From NCBI RefSeq assembly GCF_014705615.1, contig NZ_JACXJA010000001.1:1-64000 (forward strand): a DNA stretch of 64,000 bases, read 5' to 3'. This DNA comes from Paenibacillus oceani (GTDB lineage: Bacteria > Bacillota > Bacilli > Paenibacillales > NBRC-103111). A program made the position numbers and the translations under genes. The notes beneath the pieces are model-generated. The model had not been told where the DNA came from. It did not search any database and was given only the letters and a program-made list of their open reading frames with translations. This document shows positions 7,947 to 20,228 of the stretch, one piece after another; position 1 is the first letter of the stretch; every line of letters begins with the position of its first letter.

Positions 7947-8060
7947 GAGCCTTTCACCTCTCTCCGCCCTGAGTCTCATTTGGACCCAGAGTTATATGGA
8001 CACATGAGCGCATTATAACATGTTTTTTCCGATAAATGCAACACGTTTTGTACACCCCCA

Positions 8061-9314
8061 TCATTTGGCTGGTGCCCGCGGCGGAATGTGCGTGTACGAG
8101 CCGATGACGACATCCGGAAGCTCCGCTTCGAATATCTCGATCATTTGCTTCATTCCGTAAGTGTTGCCGCGTTTTTGCGGTATAAGCTGCAAATAACCTT
8201 CCGGATCGATATTGAGGTTGCGCAGCTGGATCAGCCTCAATCCGGTCCGCTTGGCGAAGCCCAGCATCGCTTCGATCTCCTCTTCCCTGTCGGTTACTCC
8301 GGGGAATACGAGGTAATTGATCGATGTATACACACCCTTGGAGGTGGCGTAGGTGAGCGATTTCTCCACATTGGCCAGCGTATAGCCGCGAGGTTTGTAG
8401 TATGCATTATAATGGTCATCCAGCGCGCTGATCGTACTGACCCGCATCAGATCAAGACCCGCATCGACAATCGCCCGGATATGATCGCTTAAGCCCGCGT
8501 TCGTATTAATGTTGATATATCCGTTACGGGTCTGCTCGCGCACGCGGCGGATCGCCTCGATAATCAGCTTGGCCTGCGTCGAGGGCTCGCCCTCGCACCC
8601 TTGTCCGAAGCTGATGATCGCATCCGGAGTTTGCAATTGCTCCAGCATGACCTGAACGATCTCATCCACCGTCGGTCTGAAGTTCATCCGGGTCTGAGGC
8701 GCCGGAAATCCGCTGTCATCCGGCTGCTCCGAGATACAGCCGTAACATCCGGCGTTGCAGGAATACGACACCGGCACTGCCCCTTCCAGCCGGGACAAAA
8801 ACGTGTTGGAGGCGGTTAAGCATTCGTACTCCAAGGCGCACTTGGACAAATGCTGGTACAGCCGGTTGTCCGGGTAAGCCCCGGTTAACCGGTTGACTCC
8901 AAGCTCCAGTTCCTTCGTATCGCAGTTGCGCGGATTCCACGGTTCGGGATCGTCGCTTTGCCGGGCAGCGACATAAAAAGCGCCGTCCTTCCAGGCAACC
9001 GCCGTATACCCGAATAACGGAAGCAATTGCGACTTGTCCTTCTTGGCATAGCCAGGAAGCAATAGACGCGTAAATCCTTGAGGAAGCAGCGCTCCGACCG
9101 CTTGATAGGGGCCTTCCATCGCCTGCATCGACCCGGCCTGCTCGTTCCAGCCAATCGCACGCGTTGCCGGCAGACTGACCAAGGTTGCCCCTTCCGGCAG
9201 CGGAATCAGCTCGTCTTCCCATATTTCCGTAATCATGTCACCGCTGCGGCCGAGTGCTGTCCACTCCGGATGATCGAATACGTTACCCGCTTCGTCCGCA
9301 TATACCAAATACAT
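8061..9314 (-). CDS. radical SAM protein of unknown function
   Basis: 417 aa. The cluster motif CNAGCYGC (CxxxCxxC, about residues 181-188) follows an unusually long N-terminal region of about 180 residues. The radical SAM core then shows the GEPSTQ glycine-rich segment, a ITRVSTISA-like strand and INYLVFPGVTD. The variant cluster phrase SYSCNAGCYGCIS and the ending IGSYTHIPPRAP suggest a specific family found beside rho in Paenibacillaceae, but I cannot name a reaction. No cysteine-rich SPASM tail is present. It is downstream of rho in the same direction (42-nt gap), so likely cotranscribed. Confidence 0.75.
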   Translation of the reverse strand: MYLVYADEAGNVFDHPEWTALGRSGDMITEIWEDELIPLPEGATLVSLPATRAIGWNEQAGSMQAMEGPYQAVGALLPQGFTRLLLPGYAKKDKSQLLPLFGYTAVAWKDGAFYVAARQSDDPEPWNPRNCDTKELELGVNRLTGAYPDNRLYQHLSKCALEYECLTASNTFLSRLEGAVPVSYSCNAGCYGCISEQPDDSGFPAPQTRMNFRPTVDEIVQVMLEQLQTPDAIISFGQGCEGEPSTQAKLIIEAIRRVREQTRNGYININTNAGLSDHIRAIVDAGLDLMRVSTISALDDHYNAYYKPRGYTLANVEKSLTYATSKGVYTSINYLVFPGVTDREEEIEAMLGFAKRTGLRLIQLRNLNIDPEGYLQLIPQKRGNTYGMKQMIEIFEAELPDVVIGSYTHIPPRAPAK

Positions 9315-9356
9315 GAGGCTTCCCTCTTTTTCATTTCAAGTATGCCGAGGCGGCTA

Positions 9357-10634
9357 TTAAGAGGCGGAATTTTTGACCCGCTTGCCGTCCGGTTTGGCTT
9401 CCAGTGTTTCATAAAATTCACGATTCGTTTTCGTATCGCCGAGCTTTTTAAGAAACGCATCGACAAAATCGTGGGAATCGTTCATATTTTTGCGGATCGC
9501 CCAAATTTTCTCGAGCTCCTCTTTGGTTAGCAACATCTCTTCGCGGCGCGTACCCGAACGGCGAATGTCGATCGCCGGGAAGATACGACGCTCTGCAAGC
9601 TTGCGGTCCAGATGCAGCTCCAGATTGCCCGTTCCTTTGAACTCTTCGTAGATGACGTCATCCATTCTCGAACCGGTCTCCACGAGCGCCGTCGCCAAAA
9701 TGGTCAAGCTGCCGCCTTCCTCGATATTCCGCGCAGAACCGAAAAACCGTTTCGGGCGATGAAACGCCGCAGGATCGATACCGCCGGACAACGTTCTTCC
9801 CGAAGGCGGTATGACGAGATTATACGCTCTCGCCAGCCGGGTAATGCTGTCAAGCAGAATGACGACGTCCTTTTTGTGCTCTACCAAACGTTTAGCACGT
9901 TCCAGAACGAGTTCGGCTACTTTGATATGATTTTCCGGTAGCTCGTCGAAGGTCGAAGCAACCACTTCCGCCTTGACGGAGCGCTGCATGTCCGTCACTT
10001 CCTCCGGCCGCTCGTCGATCAGCAGCACGAAAAGCTCCACATCCGGATAGTTCAGCGAGATGCTGTTGGCGATCTCCTTGAGCAGCAGCGTCTTACCCGC
10101 TTTCGGAGGCGCGACGATCAGTCCCCGCTGTCCCATGCCGACCGGGCTTAGCATATCCATAATACGGGTGGACACTTTCTCGGGAGTCGTTTCCAGAACG
10201 AATTTCTGCTGAGGGTACAGGGGCGTAAGGGCAGGAAAGTGAAGGCGTTCGGCAGCCGTCTCGGGCTTCTCTCCATTAACCGCTTCTACCTGCAGCAACC
10301 CGAAATAGCGCTCATTTTCTTTAGGCGGTCTGCATTTTCCCGATACGCGGTCGCCGGATCGCAAATCAAACTTGCGGATTTGAGACTGGGAGATATAAAT
10401 ATCTTCCGAGCTAGGCAAGTAGTTAATCGGACGCAAAAAGCCATAGCCCTCGGACAACACGTCGAGGATACCTTCCATAAACATCAATCCGCCCTTTTCG
10501 GCTTGGGCGCGTAAAATTGCAAAAATCAGTTCTTTTTTCTTCATTTGGCCGTATGAGGCTATTTGGTGCTCTTTCGCCAACTTGTACAAGTCGGTCAGTT
10601 TCAGCTGCTCCAGCTGTGCCAGATGCATATCCAT
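9357..10634 (-). CDS. rho: transcription termination factor Rho
   Basis: RNA-dependent ATPase hexamer, 425 aa with the chosen start (B. subtilis Rho is similar). The N-terminal Rho_N helices ([12 protein letters not shown]) lead to the cold-shock RNA-binding domain ([20 protein letters not shown]), then Walker A ([11 protein letters not shown]), Walker B ([16 protein letters not shown]) and the catalytic [10 protein letters not shown]. Two GTG codons upstream (10649, 10646) are alternatives; ATG 10634 is preferred because GGTGG lies 8 nt before it. The murA-rho order matches B. subtilis. Confidence 0.96.
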   Translation of the reverse strand: MDMHLAQLEQLKLTDLYKLAKEHQIASYGQMKKKELIFAILRAQAEKGGLMFMEGILDVLSEGYGFLRPINYLPSSEDIYISQSQIRKFDLRSGDRVSGKCRPPKENERYFGLLQVEAVNGEKPETAAERLHFPALTPLYPQQKFVLETTPEKVSTRIMDMLSPVGMGQRGLIVAPPKAGKTLLLKEIANSISLNYPDVELFVLLIDERPEEVTDMQRSVKAEVVASTFDELPENHIKVAELVLERAKRLVEHKKDVVILLDSITRLARAYNLVIPPSGRTLSGGIDPAAFHRPKRFFGSARNIEEGGSLTILATALVETGSRMDDVIYEEFKGTGNLELHLDRKLAERRIFPAIDIRRSGTRREEMLLTKEELEKIWAIRKNMNDSHDFVDAFLKKLGDTKTNREFYETLEAKPDGKRVKNSAS

Positions 10635-10706
10635 CTCATTATCCACCACACTATTCGTTATTCAAACCGGCCAAAGCCATATAAACCTATCATTTCCGAA
10701 TTTCTT

Positions 10707-11990
10707 TTAATCTATTCTTGCAACAGTCTCTACTCCCGCGTCTTCTTCCCAAATCTCCGCCCCGAGGCTGCGCAGGTTGGGCACCAAATTCTCATAGCCC
10801 CGGTATATATACTCGATACCGGAAATCTCGGTGACTCCAGACGGCACCGTTAATGCGGCGGTAAACAGCGCGGCTCCGGCACGCAAATCCGTAGCCCTAA
10901 CCTTCGCAGCCGACAATATGCCACCTTCGATAATCGCTGAACGCCCTTCCACCTTAATCTTGGCGCCCATGCGAATCAGTTCGGGAACGTGCTTGAACCG
11001 GTTGTTGTACACATAATCGGTCAATATGCTGACGCCTTTGGCTTGGGTGAGGAGACTGGTCATCGGGGACTGGAGATCGGTGGCGAAACCGGGGTACACA
11101 AGCGCCTTGACGTCTACACTCTCGTATTCCGGCTGGCCTACGACGCGTATCGATTCGTCCATCTCGTAAATGTGGACACCCATCTCTTGCAGCTTGGCGG
11201 TTAACGCTTCCATATGCTTCGGAATGACATTGTCGATCACGACATCTCCGCGGGTAGCCGCCGCCGCGATCATATAAGAACCTGCCTGTATGCGGTCGGG
11301 AATGATGGAATGCCTGCAGCCGTGCAGCGAATCGGCTCCTTCAATCCGGATCGTTTCGGTACCGGCTCCTTTAATCTTCGCTCCCATGGCATTCAATAAG
11401 GTAGCTACATCTATAATTTCTGGCTCTTTGGCCGCATTTTCGATCAAAGTGGTTCCTTTGGCGCGAGAAGCCGCCAACATGATGTTGATCGTCGCTCCTA
11501 CACTGACTACATCCAAGTAAATTTTAGCTCCGCGAAGCTGCTTCGCCCGGATATGTATGCTTCCGAACTCATTGCGCACTTCCGCTCCAAGCGCCTCAAA
11601 CCCTTTGATATGCTGGTCGATCGGTCGAGGCTCGAAATTACATCCGCCGGGAAGCCCAATCGTTGCTTCTCCGAACCGGCCAAGCAAAGCACCCATCAAA
11701 TAATAAGAAGCCCGAAGCTTCTTCACATTGCCATTAGGCATCGGCACCGATCGGATCGATCCCGGATCAATAATCATCTGGTCACCGCTGCGTACGACGC
11801 TCGCTCCGAGCTCGCCCAGCAAATCGGTATAAATATCGACATCGCTGATGAGCGGGAGATTATCGAGCACAACCTTCGTTTCCGCCAGGATCGCCGCGGG
11901 AATCAACGCGATCGCGCTGTTCTTCGCTCCGCTGATCGTTACCGTTCCACGCAGGGAGCGGCCTCCCGCGATCAAAAGTTTCCCCGTCAT
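10707..11990 (-). CDS. murA: UDP-N-acetylglucosamine 1-carboxyvinyltransferase
   Basis: Catalyses the first committed step of peptidoglycan synthesis, transfer of enolpyruvate from PEP to UDP-GlcNAc. 427 residues from ATG 11990, chosen because GGAGG lies 9 nt upstream; the frame is open for another 32 codons. ISGAKNSA holds the Lys-Asn pair, and [12 protein letters not shown] carries the active-site cysteine that is the fosfomycin target. [16 protein letters not shown] and the C-terminal [10 protein letters not shown] are typical. Its place between fbaA and rho corresponds to the second MurA paralogue (MurAB/MurZ) of Firmicutes. Confidence 0.95.
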   Translation of the reverse strand: MTGKLLIAGGRSLRGTVTISGAKNSAIALIPAAILAETKVVLDNLPLISDVDIYTDLLGELGASVVRSGDQMIIDPGSIRSVPMPNGNVKKLRASYYLMGALLGRFGEATIGLPGGCNFEPRPIDQHIKGFEALGAEVRNEFGSIHIRAKQLRGAKIYLDVVSVGATINIMLAASRAKGTTLIENAAKEPEIIDVATLLNAMGAKIKGAGTETIRIEGADSLHGCRHSIIPDRIQAGSYMIAAAATRGDVVIDNVIPKHMEALTAKLQEMGVHIYEMDESIRVVGQPEYESVDVKALVYPGFATDLQSPMTSLLTQAKGVSILTDYVYNNRFKHVPELIRMGAKIKVEGRSAIIEGGILSAAKVRATDLRAGAALFTAALTVPSGVTEISGIEYIYRGYENLVPNLRSLGAEIWEEDAGVETVARID

Positions 11991-12094
11991 TCCGGCAAAT
12001 TCCTCCCTATTAGGCAGACTCTCGGAGTCTTCCTCTACCATTGCCGTCTGCCGGACGGGCAGACTCCGGTATTGTACTTGTTGCACGCAAGCAG

Positions 12095-12134
12095 AAAGAA
12101 AAAGGAACCCCGGCGGGAAACCGTTCCCGCCGGT
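12095..12134 (-). terminator. fbaA terminator
   Basis: Minus-strand stem CCGGCGGGAA-CGG-TTTCCCGCCGG followed by GGTTCCTTTTTC. It lies between fbaA and murA, so murA is probably transcribed from its own promoter or by read-through. Note the T-run is interrupted, so strength is uncertain. Confidence 0.6.
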
Positions 12135-12198
12135 ACAATCCTGTTATCGCTTCGCTAGACGTTTTATGTGTATGCTGGTACTTGTCGTTTTATGGATA

Positions 12199-13053
12199 TT
12201 AAGCTTGGTTGCTGCTGCCGAACAGGCGGATTTTCGATTTCACGACTTCAACCATCGCTTTACGGGCAGGCGTCAAATATTTGCGGGGATCGTATACGTT
12301 GGCGTCCTTGGCAAGTACTTCGCGGATCGCTTCGGTGCAAGCCACTTGGTTTTCGGTGTTTACGTTGATTTTGCCTACGCCGGCTGCGATCGACAGACGA
12401 ATCGCTTCGTCCGGAACGCCGGAACCGCCGTGCAGCACGATCGGCACGGGAACAGCCTTCGCCACTTGTTCGATAATGTCATAATGGATTTTCGGCTCGC
12501 CTTTGTACATGCCGTGTGCGGTGCCTACGGCAATCGCCAGGCAGTCGACACCGGTCTCTTCATAGAAACGGATCGCTTCCTCAGGCTTGGCCAAGCTCGC
12601 ATGCTCTTCGTCGAGGCTGATGTCGTCTTCGACGCCGCCGATCGTTCCGAGCTCGCCTTCGACGGATACGCCCATCGCATGAGCGGCTTTTACGACTTCT
12701 TTGGTCAGGCGGATATTCTCTTCAAGCGTGTAATGGGAGCCGTCGAACATAACCGAGCTGAAGCCGGCGCGGATACATTTCATAGCGACTTCGAAGCTGC
12801 TTCCGTGGTCGAGGTGAAGAGCAATCGGCAAGCCGGATTTTTTGGCGGCTGCTTCCGCAATCGCTACCGTGTACTCCATGCCCATATATTTCAGTGCGCC
12901 TTCGCTCACACCAAAGATGAAAGGAGACTTCTCCTCCATCGCAGCTTCCATAATCGCTTGAGCAAACTCCAGATTGTTCATGTTGAATTGTCCGACTGCA
13001 AATTTATTCGCTTTTGCTTTCGGCAAAAACTCGTTCATTGAAACAAGCGGCAT
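12199..13053 (-). CDS. fbaA: class II fructose-bisphosphate aldolase
   Basis: Zinc-dependent glycolytic aldolase, 284 aa, full length. It shows zinc and substrate motifs ALHLDHGSSFE (about residues 80-90), GSHYTLEENI, HGMYKGEPKI, VLHGGSGVPDE and VNTENQVA. ATG follows TAGGAGG. The neighbours spo0F upstream and murA downstream reproduce the B. subtilis order, minus the transaldolase-like gene found there. Confidence 0.96.
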   Translation of the reverse strand: MPLVSMNEFLPKAKANKFAVGQFNMNNLEFAQAIMEAAMEEKSPFIFGVSEGALKYMGMEYTVAIAEAAAKKSGLPIALHLDHGSSFEVAMKCIRAGFSSVMFDGSHYTLEENIRLTKEVVKAAHAMGVSVEGELGTIGGVEDDISLDEEHASLAKPEEAIRFYEETGVDCLAIAVGTAHGMYKGEPKIHYDIIEQVAKAVPVPIVLHGGSGVPDEAIRLSIAAGVGKINVNTENQVACTEAIREVLAKDANVYDPRKYLTPARKAMVEVVKSKIRLFGSSNQA

Positions 13054-13250
13054 TTTCGTTCCTCCTAAACGTTCTTCTGAATTGGTTCCGAATGCAATAC
13101 TGGACTATTATATCATACTCGTCCCTCAAATGGTAACGCCCGTCGGCGAATTGTCGGCCTGTCCCGCCCTTCGTACTCCGACGTTACATATATATGGAAG
13201 GATTTGATCTGCTCGGGCGCGATCGCCCTCCTTCCGCCGGCCGTCCGGAC

Positions 13251-13281
13251 AAAAAAAATAGGATCCGGATTAGGATCCTAT
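13251..13281 (-). terminator. spo0F terminator overlapping the stop codon
   Basis: Perfect 9-bp stem on the minus strand, ATAGGATCC-TAATCC-GGATCCTAT, followed by TTTTTTT. The spo0F stop TAA is in the loop, so the last codons form one arm. Confidence 0.85.
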
Positions 13282-13662
13282 CGCCAGCCTCGGCGGGTCC
13301 GAGCGCAGTTGCTTGTTGACGGCGTGCCTCAAATCGTCAATATCGAAAGGCTTCGTAAAGTGCATAAGAGCTCCCAGGTCGGTCGCTTCCTTGATCATAT
13401 CCAGCTCGCCGTACGCCGTCATCATAATGACCTTGATGCTTACGTCAATCTGCTTGATATGCTTCAAAATATCCAAGCCGTCCATACCCGGGATTTTCAT
13501 ATCGAGCAAAACCAGATCGGGAGATTCTTTGCGGACGATTTCGAGCGCCAATTTGCCGTTGGAAGCCTGAAACGTATTGTACCCTTCGTTGCTGAACACT
13601 TCCATCAGCAAAACCCGGATGCCGTTTTGGTCGTCGACAATCAATACCTTCTTCTTATCCAA
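13270..13662 (-). CDS. spo0F: sporulation phosphotransferase Spo0F
   Basis: Single-domain response regulator of 130 aa with no output domain, the intermediate that passes phosphate from sensor kinases to Spo0B. Acidic pocket VDDQNG, phospho-acceptor Asp in [17 protein letters not shown], switch Thr in MMTAYGE and Lys in HFTKPFD are all present. It starts with TTG 8 nt after GGAGG. Its position between pyrG and fbaA is the diagnostic Bacillus arrangement. A sigma-H-type promoter lies upstream. Confidence 0.95.
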   Translation of the reverse strand: MDKKKVLIVDDQNGIRVLLMEVFSNEGYNTFQASNGKLALEIVRKESPDLVLLDMKIPGMDGLDILKHIKQIDVSIKVIMMTAYGELDMIKEATDLGALMHFTKPFDIDDLRHAVNKQLRSDPPRLAIGS

Positions 13663-13724
13663 TCATCAAACCTCCTCACAACTGTGTATGAGCAGGTTTA
13701 CCTCCCGCTCACACCCTCCGCTTG

Positions 13725-13809
13725 TTCGACGGGTACGGAAAACGCCCTATGGCGTGCCGATCCGTCTCATTACTAATTACTCATTCGCTGCGGTTCTTCG
13801 GATTCCTGC
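13725..13809 (-). promoter_or_regulatory. spo0F sigma-H promoter with candidate 0A box
   Basis: On the minus strand GCAGGAATC (13801-13809), 11-nt spacer, AGCGAAT (13783-13789), matching the sigma-H consensus RNAGGAWWW-N11/12-RNNGAAT except for one -35 base. Downstream, CGTCGAA (13725-13731) differs by one base from the Spo0A box TGTCGAA. Sigma-H and Spo0A control of spo0F is established in B. subtilis. Confidence 0.6.
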
Positions 13810-13855
13810 TGGATTCCAAAGAAAGTTGTCAGGTTTTACAAAAAAAGTTATTGTT

Positions 13856-15633
<1,778 letters not shown>

Positions 15634-15682
15634 GGGAACTTGGCGGGCGGACGGCGATCGCAAGTCCGCCCTTTCCAGCCCC

Positions 15683-16258
15683 TTATTTCTTGTCGTCATC
15701 GTCTTCTTCGTCGTCTTCAGCCTCTGCGGCCTCTTCGTCTTCTTCGAAGTCGTCTTCTTCCTCGGCTTCCTCGTCAATCTCTTCGATTTCGCCTTCTACT
15801 TCTTCAATCTCAGCGTCGTCGATCGTTTCCTCGTCCTGGTAGAAGTCTTCTTCCTCTTCCCCGCTGAACTCGTCTTCGCCTTCATACGACTCGTACTCTT
15901 CTTCGGCTTCCTCCTCCTCGGTGAAGTAGTCGTCGTCATCGTCGTCGTTAATAATGCGCGGATGTTTGGAGGTATTGACGCCGTCCTCGGATTTCTCGAC
16001 CGGATACCAGCGCTTCAGTCCCCACAGGTTCGTGCCGACGCATGCAAACCTTCCGTCTATATTAATCTCCGTATATAACTGCGCAATCACTTGCATCACT
16101 TCTTCATCGGTCAAACCTTTGATTTTTGCGATTTCCTGCATCAGGTCCCGATAATAGTACGGGTTCTTGGATGCTTTCAACACTTCAAATGCGAGATCGA
16201 CCATCGGCATCTCTTTGGCTTGTTCCGCATTGATCTTCAGCGTATATTGGCTGCTCAT
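15683..16258 (-). CDS. rpoE: RNA polymerase delta subunit RpoE
   Basis: 191-residue Firmicutes-specific polymerase subunit. The folded N-terminal HARE-HTH domain (about residues 1-90: MVDLAFEVLKASKNPYYYRD, LTDEEVMQVIAQLYTE, GLKRWYPVEK) is followed by an almost purely acidic, disordered tail of about 90 residues. The tail displaces RNA and helps polymerase recycling. ATG 16258 is chosen over the start 12 codons upstream because AGGGAAG precedes it. It lies upstream of pyrG as in Bacillus. Confidence 0.95.
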   Translation of the reverse strand: MSSQYTLKINAEQAKEMPMVDLAFEVLKASKNPYYYRDLMQEIAKIKGLTDEEVMQVIAQLYTEINIDGRFACVGTNLWGLKRWYPVEKSEDGVNTSKHPRIINDDDDDDYFTEEEEAEEEYESYEGEDEFSGEEEEDFYQDEETIDDAEIEEVEGEIEEIDEEAEEEDDFEEDEEAAEAEDDEEDDDDKK

Positions 16259-16461
16259 GGCCAGCACTTCCCTTCCAACATGGTCTGATGACAACCGATT
16301 CGTATACTTGCTCGCCCTGCCGGCCGCAAGCGACGTTCACTTCTCTAAAATGCCCATTATCTTCATTAAGTAAAACCTATTTTATACAAAAATGCAACTA
16401 CCGGCGCATCCGGCAAGAAGAAGGATTCGTATCCGGCAAACAGCCGGCAAAATCCACCCGC

Positions 16462-16495
16462 AAAAAAAACGGAAGCCGAACTCGTCGACTTCCGC
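16462..16495 (-). terminator. orphan terminator upstream of rpoE
   Basis: Minus-strand stem CGGAAG...CTTCCG with the loop region TCGACGAGTTCGG, followed by TTTTTTTTGCG. No annotated gene precedes it on this strand, since the subtilase diverges at 16714. The 455-nt gap 16259-16713 contains nothing else I can support. It may end a small RNA or act as an attenuator in a long rpoE leader. Confidence 0.55.
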
Positions 16496-16713
16496 TGAGA
16501 CTGTATCCGCATGGACGATGAACGACCGTTCACCACCTTGCATACGACAAGAGAGCCCTACGCGCCCTCTATTCATACTATGAGCCCGCCGATCCGTTGA
16601 CACAACCGTCTGCCTAACTTTCGCGAAAAAAGGCGCTCATCTCATGCGGGCATATGGTACAGGTTCATATGATAATCGCGTAAACGACTTCAGCTGCAGG
16701 GGAGGGAATTCAC

Positions 16714-17874
16714 TTGAGCGAATCGGCGCTGCTGCATATGCTGCACGAAGCGATCGGATCGTCCCGGGTAGCGGAGAAACGCCATATCATCCACTTCAAA
16801 ACGAGATCGGCCTACACCCGGTTTATGGCCGCTTTCGAAGAAGCCGGCGAGCTGTTCCCCGTAAAATCGGTGATCCGTCCGATGAAAATCATTCATGCGA
16901 TTTGCTGTACGATGAAATCCGGTTTCCCTCCGCTCCAACACCCGAGCATCCGGCTTATTGAAGAGGATATCCCGATTCGCGTCCACGCCGCCCGCATCCG
17001 GCACCCGCAGCAGCCGGTGCTGCTCCGCCAGGCCGGCAACTCCATTCCATGGGGCGTCAAGCAGATCAAGGCGCCGGAAGCCTGGAAGGAAACGCGCGGC
17101 AGCCGAATCCGGATCGGCGTCGTCGATACCGGCATCGATTATTCCCATCCCGACTTGCGGGGCCGCATCTCGCGGGGGATCAACCTGCTGAACCGCTCCT
17201 TGCTGCCGACCGACGACAACGGCCACGGCACGCATATATCGGGGACGATCGCCGCATCCAACCGCTCATCGGGAATACTCGGCGTCGCTCCTCTCGCGAT
17301 GATCCATCCGGTCAAAGCGTTCGATAACAACGGAACCGCCTACGTCTCCGACATCGTGATGGGCATCGACTGGTGCGTTCATAACCGGATGCATATCATC
17401 AACATGAGCTTCGGTATGAAAAACCGCAGCAAATCGCTGCACGACGCCGTGCGCAACGCCCATAAGCTGGGTATCGTCATCGTCGCCTCCTCCGGCAACG
17501 AAGGCAAGCAGTCCTCCATCGATTATCCCGCCCGATTCTCTCAGGTCATCTCCGTAGGAGCTACGGCGCCTAACCGAAAGATTGCCTCGTTCAGCAATAA
17601 AGGACGATCGATAGACATCTACGCACCCGGCGATAAAATCAAATCGACCTGGCTGCAGCATAAATATATGGAGCTGAGCGGCACGTCCATGGCTACCTCG
17701 CACATTTCCGGCGTCATCGCGCTTATGCTGACGATCCGGCCGGAGCTAACCCCCGGGGACATCAAGTCGCTGCTGCAAAAAACGTCGAATCCGGTAACCG
17801 GGCTTAAATCCCGATCCGGCATCCGGGCTGGCGAGGTCGATGCCATGCGGGCGCTCCGGCATCTGGGAACTTAA
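16714..17874 (+). CDS. S8 family serine protease (subtilase), no signal peptide
   Basis: 386 aa, starting at TTG 8 nt after GGGGAGG. The N-terminal ~120 residues look like an inhibitor/propeptide-type region without a signal peptide. The catalytic triad is visible: Asp in IGVVDTGIDYSHPDL (about residue 138), His in DDNGHGTHISGTIAA (about 172), Ser in LSGTSMATSHISGVIALML (about 324); the oxyanion Asn sits in SSGNEG. The absence of an export signal suggests an intracellular or forespore subtilisin, but leaderless export cannot be excluded. It is monocistronic between divergent rpoE and convergent argS. Confidence 0.9.
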   Translation: MSESALLHMLHEAIGSSRVAEKRHIIHFKTRSAYTRFMAAFEEAGELFPVKSVIRPMKIIHAICCTMKSGFPPLQHPSIRLIEEDIPIRVHAARIRHPQQPVLLRQAGNSIPWGVKQIKAPEAWKETRGSRIRIGVVDTGIDYSHPDLRGRISRGINLLNRSLLPTDDNGHGTHISGTIAASNRSSGILGVAPLAMIHPVKAFDNNGTAYVSDIVMGIDWCVHNRMHIINMSFGMKNRSKSLHDAVRNAHKLGIVIVASSGNEGKQSSIDYPARFSQVISVGATAPNRKIASFSNKGRSIDIYAPGDKIKSTWLQHKYMELSGTSMATSHISGVIALMLTIRPELTPGDIKSLLQKTSNPVTGLKSRSGIRAGEVDAMRALRHLGT

Positions 17875-17916
17875 CAGGCGGGGGCAGACGCACCCCGCCT
17901 GTTCTCCGCGTCCCGC

Positions 17917-19590
17917 TTACATCGAGGCGGGCGCCGAAACGCCGACCATCGAGAGCACGTTGCGGATGACGACGCGAAGGGCAGCCAGCAACGCGAGCCG
18001 GGCTTGCGTCAGATCGGCATTCTCGGTGATGACCCGCTCCGCCTTGTAGTAGCTATGGAATTCGGAAGACAGCTCGTACACGTACCGGATCAGCCGATGC
18101 GGCGCATATTGGGCTGCGGCTTCGGCAATCTCGGCGGGCAGTTCTCCCATCTTGCGCAGCAGATCGAACTCCGCTTCCGACTGCAGGACCGACCAGTCGA
18201 TCGTATCGAGAGGCTGCAGGGCGACGCCCTGCTCCTCCGCCTGCCGGAAGATGCTGCAGATCCGGGCGTGTGCGTATTGGACGTAAAACACCGGATTCTC
18301 GTTCGATTTGGAGATCGCAAGATCCATATCGAAATCGAGGTGGGAATCGTTGCTGCGCATCGTAAAGAAGTAACGGATCGCGTCGACGCCGACCTCGTCC
18401 ATCAGGTCCTGCATCGTGACCGCCTTGCCGGTCCGCTTGGACATTTTGACCTTCTCGCCGTTCTGGTACAAGCTGACCATCTGGGCGATCAATACCGTCA
18501 GCTTTGTCGGATCGTAGCCGAGCGCGGCCATAGCCGCCTTCACGCGGGGGATGTATCCGTGATGGTCGGCTCCCCATATATTGATCATCTCGTCGTAGCC
18601 GCGGTCGTACTTCGTGCGATGATACGCGATATCCGGCGTAAGGTACGTGTAGCTTCCATCATTTTTCACTAGCACCCGGTCTTTGTCATCGCCGAGCGGG
18701 GTCGTTCGAAGCCAGGTGGCGCCTTCCTCTTCGAAGATGTGGCCACCGGTCCGAAGCTGCTCCAGCACCGGCCCGATTTTCCCGTCCGTGTACAACGACG
18801 TTTCGCTATACCATTCGTCGAAGGAAACGCGGAATCTGGCCAGGTCGCGTTTGATTTTGTCGAGCTCTTTGCCAAGCCCGTACGACTTGAAATAAGCAAG
18901 CCGCTCCGCTTTGGACAGCTCCAGCAGCTTGTCGCCCTCCTGCTCCTTCAGCTCCTGGGCAAACCCTTTGATATCTTCGCCGTAGTAGCCGTCCTCCGGC
19001 ATGTCCGCTTCCCGCCCAAGCGCCTGCAAATAACGCGCCTCGATCGACTTGGCCAGGTTGTCCACCTGGTTGCCCGCGTCGTTGATGTAATACTCCCGGC
19101 TGACCTGGTAGCCCGCGAAATTCAGCACGTTGCACAGGGCGTCCCCGATCGCGGCTCCCCTGGCATGACCGAGATGAAGGCTTCCGGTCGGATTGGCGCT
19201 GACGAACTCAACCTGCACCTTTTGGCCCCCGCCCGTATTCACGCGTCCGTAATCGGCGTCCGCCGCCAGCACTTCCGGAATCACTTCATACAAGTAGCTT
19301 TTATCCATGAAGAAATTAATAAAACCCGGACCCGCAATCTCGACCTTGGCGATGTACGCCTTCTTTGTATCGAGACAGGCGATCAGCCGCTCGGCGATTT
19401 GCCGCGGATTTTGCTTCGCCACCCGGCTCAGCTGCATCGCGATATTGGTTGACAAATCCCCGTGCGCCTTCTCCTTCGGCACTTCCAGCCCGATGGCCGG
19501 AAGCTCAGCCGGCCCGGCAATTCCCGCCTCCGCTGCCGCCAGCGTAATCGTTTCCTTCAATAAACGTTCGATCCGTTCGATAGTGCTCAT
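17917..19590 (-). CDS. argS: arginyl-tRNA synthetase
   Basis: Class I synthetase, 557 aa. The N-terminal Arg-tRNA domain is followed by the HIGH-type signature ([16 protein letters not shown], about residues 130-145), the class I core with [10 protein letters not shown] (KMSK loop, about 380), and the all-helical DALR anticodon-binding domain at the C-terminus. It overlaps the upstream ywiB gene by 4 nt, so the two are translationally coupled. The order ywiB-argS is conserved in Bacillus. The gap to the convergent protease gene is only 42 nt and contains a possible shared hairpin (GGCGGGGGC...). Confidence 0.96.
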   Translation of the reverse strand: MSTIERIERLLKETITLAAAEAGIAGPAELPAIGLEVPKEKAHGDLSTNIAMQLSRVAKQNPRQIAERLIACLDTKKAYIAKVEIAGPGFINFFMDKSYLYEVIPEVLAADADYGRVNTGGGQKVQVEFVSANPTGSLHLGHARGAAIGDALCNVLNFAGYQVSREYYINDAGNQVDNLAKSIEARYLQALGREADMPEDGYYGEDIKGFAQELKEQEGDKLLELSKAERLAYFKSYGLGKELDKIKRDLARFRVSFDEWYSETSLYTDGKIGPVLEQLRTGGHIFEEEGATWLRTTPLGDDKDRVLVKNDGSYTYLTPDIAYHRTKYDRGYDEMINIWGADHHGYIPRVKAAMAALGYDPTKLTVLIAQMVSLYQNGEKVKMSKRTGKAVTMQDLMDEVGVDAIRYFFTMRSNDSHLDFDMDLAISKSNENPVFYVQYAHARICSIFRQAEEQGVALQPLDTIDWSVLQSEAEFDLLRKMGELPAEIAEAAAQYAPHRLIRYVYELSSEFHSYYKAERVITENADLTQARLALLAALRVVIRNVLSMVGVSAPASM

Positions 19591-20000
19591 TCCGCTTGTT
19601 CCTCCTCAATGACTACCCTCAGCCGGATTCGCCCGGCATGTACGCCGTTCGCGTACAAATCGTAGCTCCAGGACAAGGTGCCCAATCCTCGGTCGAGCTT
19701 ACGCTCGATACCGTGCGTGAAGCATTCCATCTCCATCCGGCCCTGTGGCAGCTCGTAGTAGCCTGCGGTTCGGGTACCGGAAATAAACGTCAGGTCGGAC
19801 TGAACGTCCCCGTGACGAAAAACCTTGACCTGCTTGTCGTCCCACTTGACCGTCGCCGTCGTCTTCCCTGATTCCGAGTCCGGCTCCCTATAGCGCAAGT
19901 AGTACGATTCCTGCTTATGATAAAGCTCGCCAGCCGTTTCCTGGACATGGCTTTGCCCCGCTTGTCTGCTTTCGATGCGGATCCGGACCGTCCGTTTCAT
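19587..20000 (-). CDS. ywiB: YwiB/DUF1934 family beta-barrel protein
   Basis: 137-aa cytoplasmic protein of the DUF1934/YwiB family, a small calycin-like beta-barrel of unknown function. Pattern: [12 protein letters not shown] at the start, [43 protein letters not shown], then [22 protein letters not shown] and the final strand pair. The stop overlaps the argS start (4 nt), so a role linked to argS expression or simply shared transcription is likely. Identification is by family pattern and position. Confidence 0.85.
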   Translation of the reverse strand: MKRTVRIRIESRQAGQSHVQETAGELYHKQESYYLRYREPDSESGKTTATVKWDDKQVKVFRHGDVQSDLTFISGTRTAGYYELPQGRMEMECFTHGIERKLDRGLGTLSWSYDLYANGVHAGRIRLRVVIEEEQAE

Positions 20001-20178
20001 GTTTCCGTTCGCTCCCGCCTATGTATTCCAATAGAGGCTGTCGATTCATTGAAAACTCGCCAGAAATCTTTTCCCTTTCCACTTGGTTGTCCACATGGAA
20101 TCGACAGCCTCCCAATTGTTCCTTAACCGTTCTTAGTGTATATGACGGCCGCCGGAATTTCAATCCGTCCCTGGGAAG

Positions 20179-20213
20179 CAAAAAAAGAGACGAAGGGTTC
20201 CCCTCATCTCTTC
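20179..20213 (-). terminator. speE terminator
   Basis: Minus strand AGAGATGAGGG-GAA-CCCTTCGTCTCT followed by TTTTTTTG, 16 nt past the speE stop; stem has one bulge and a G-U pair. Confidence 0.75.
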
Positions 20214-20228
20214 CCGTTACTTTTGGCA

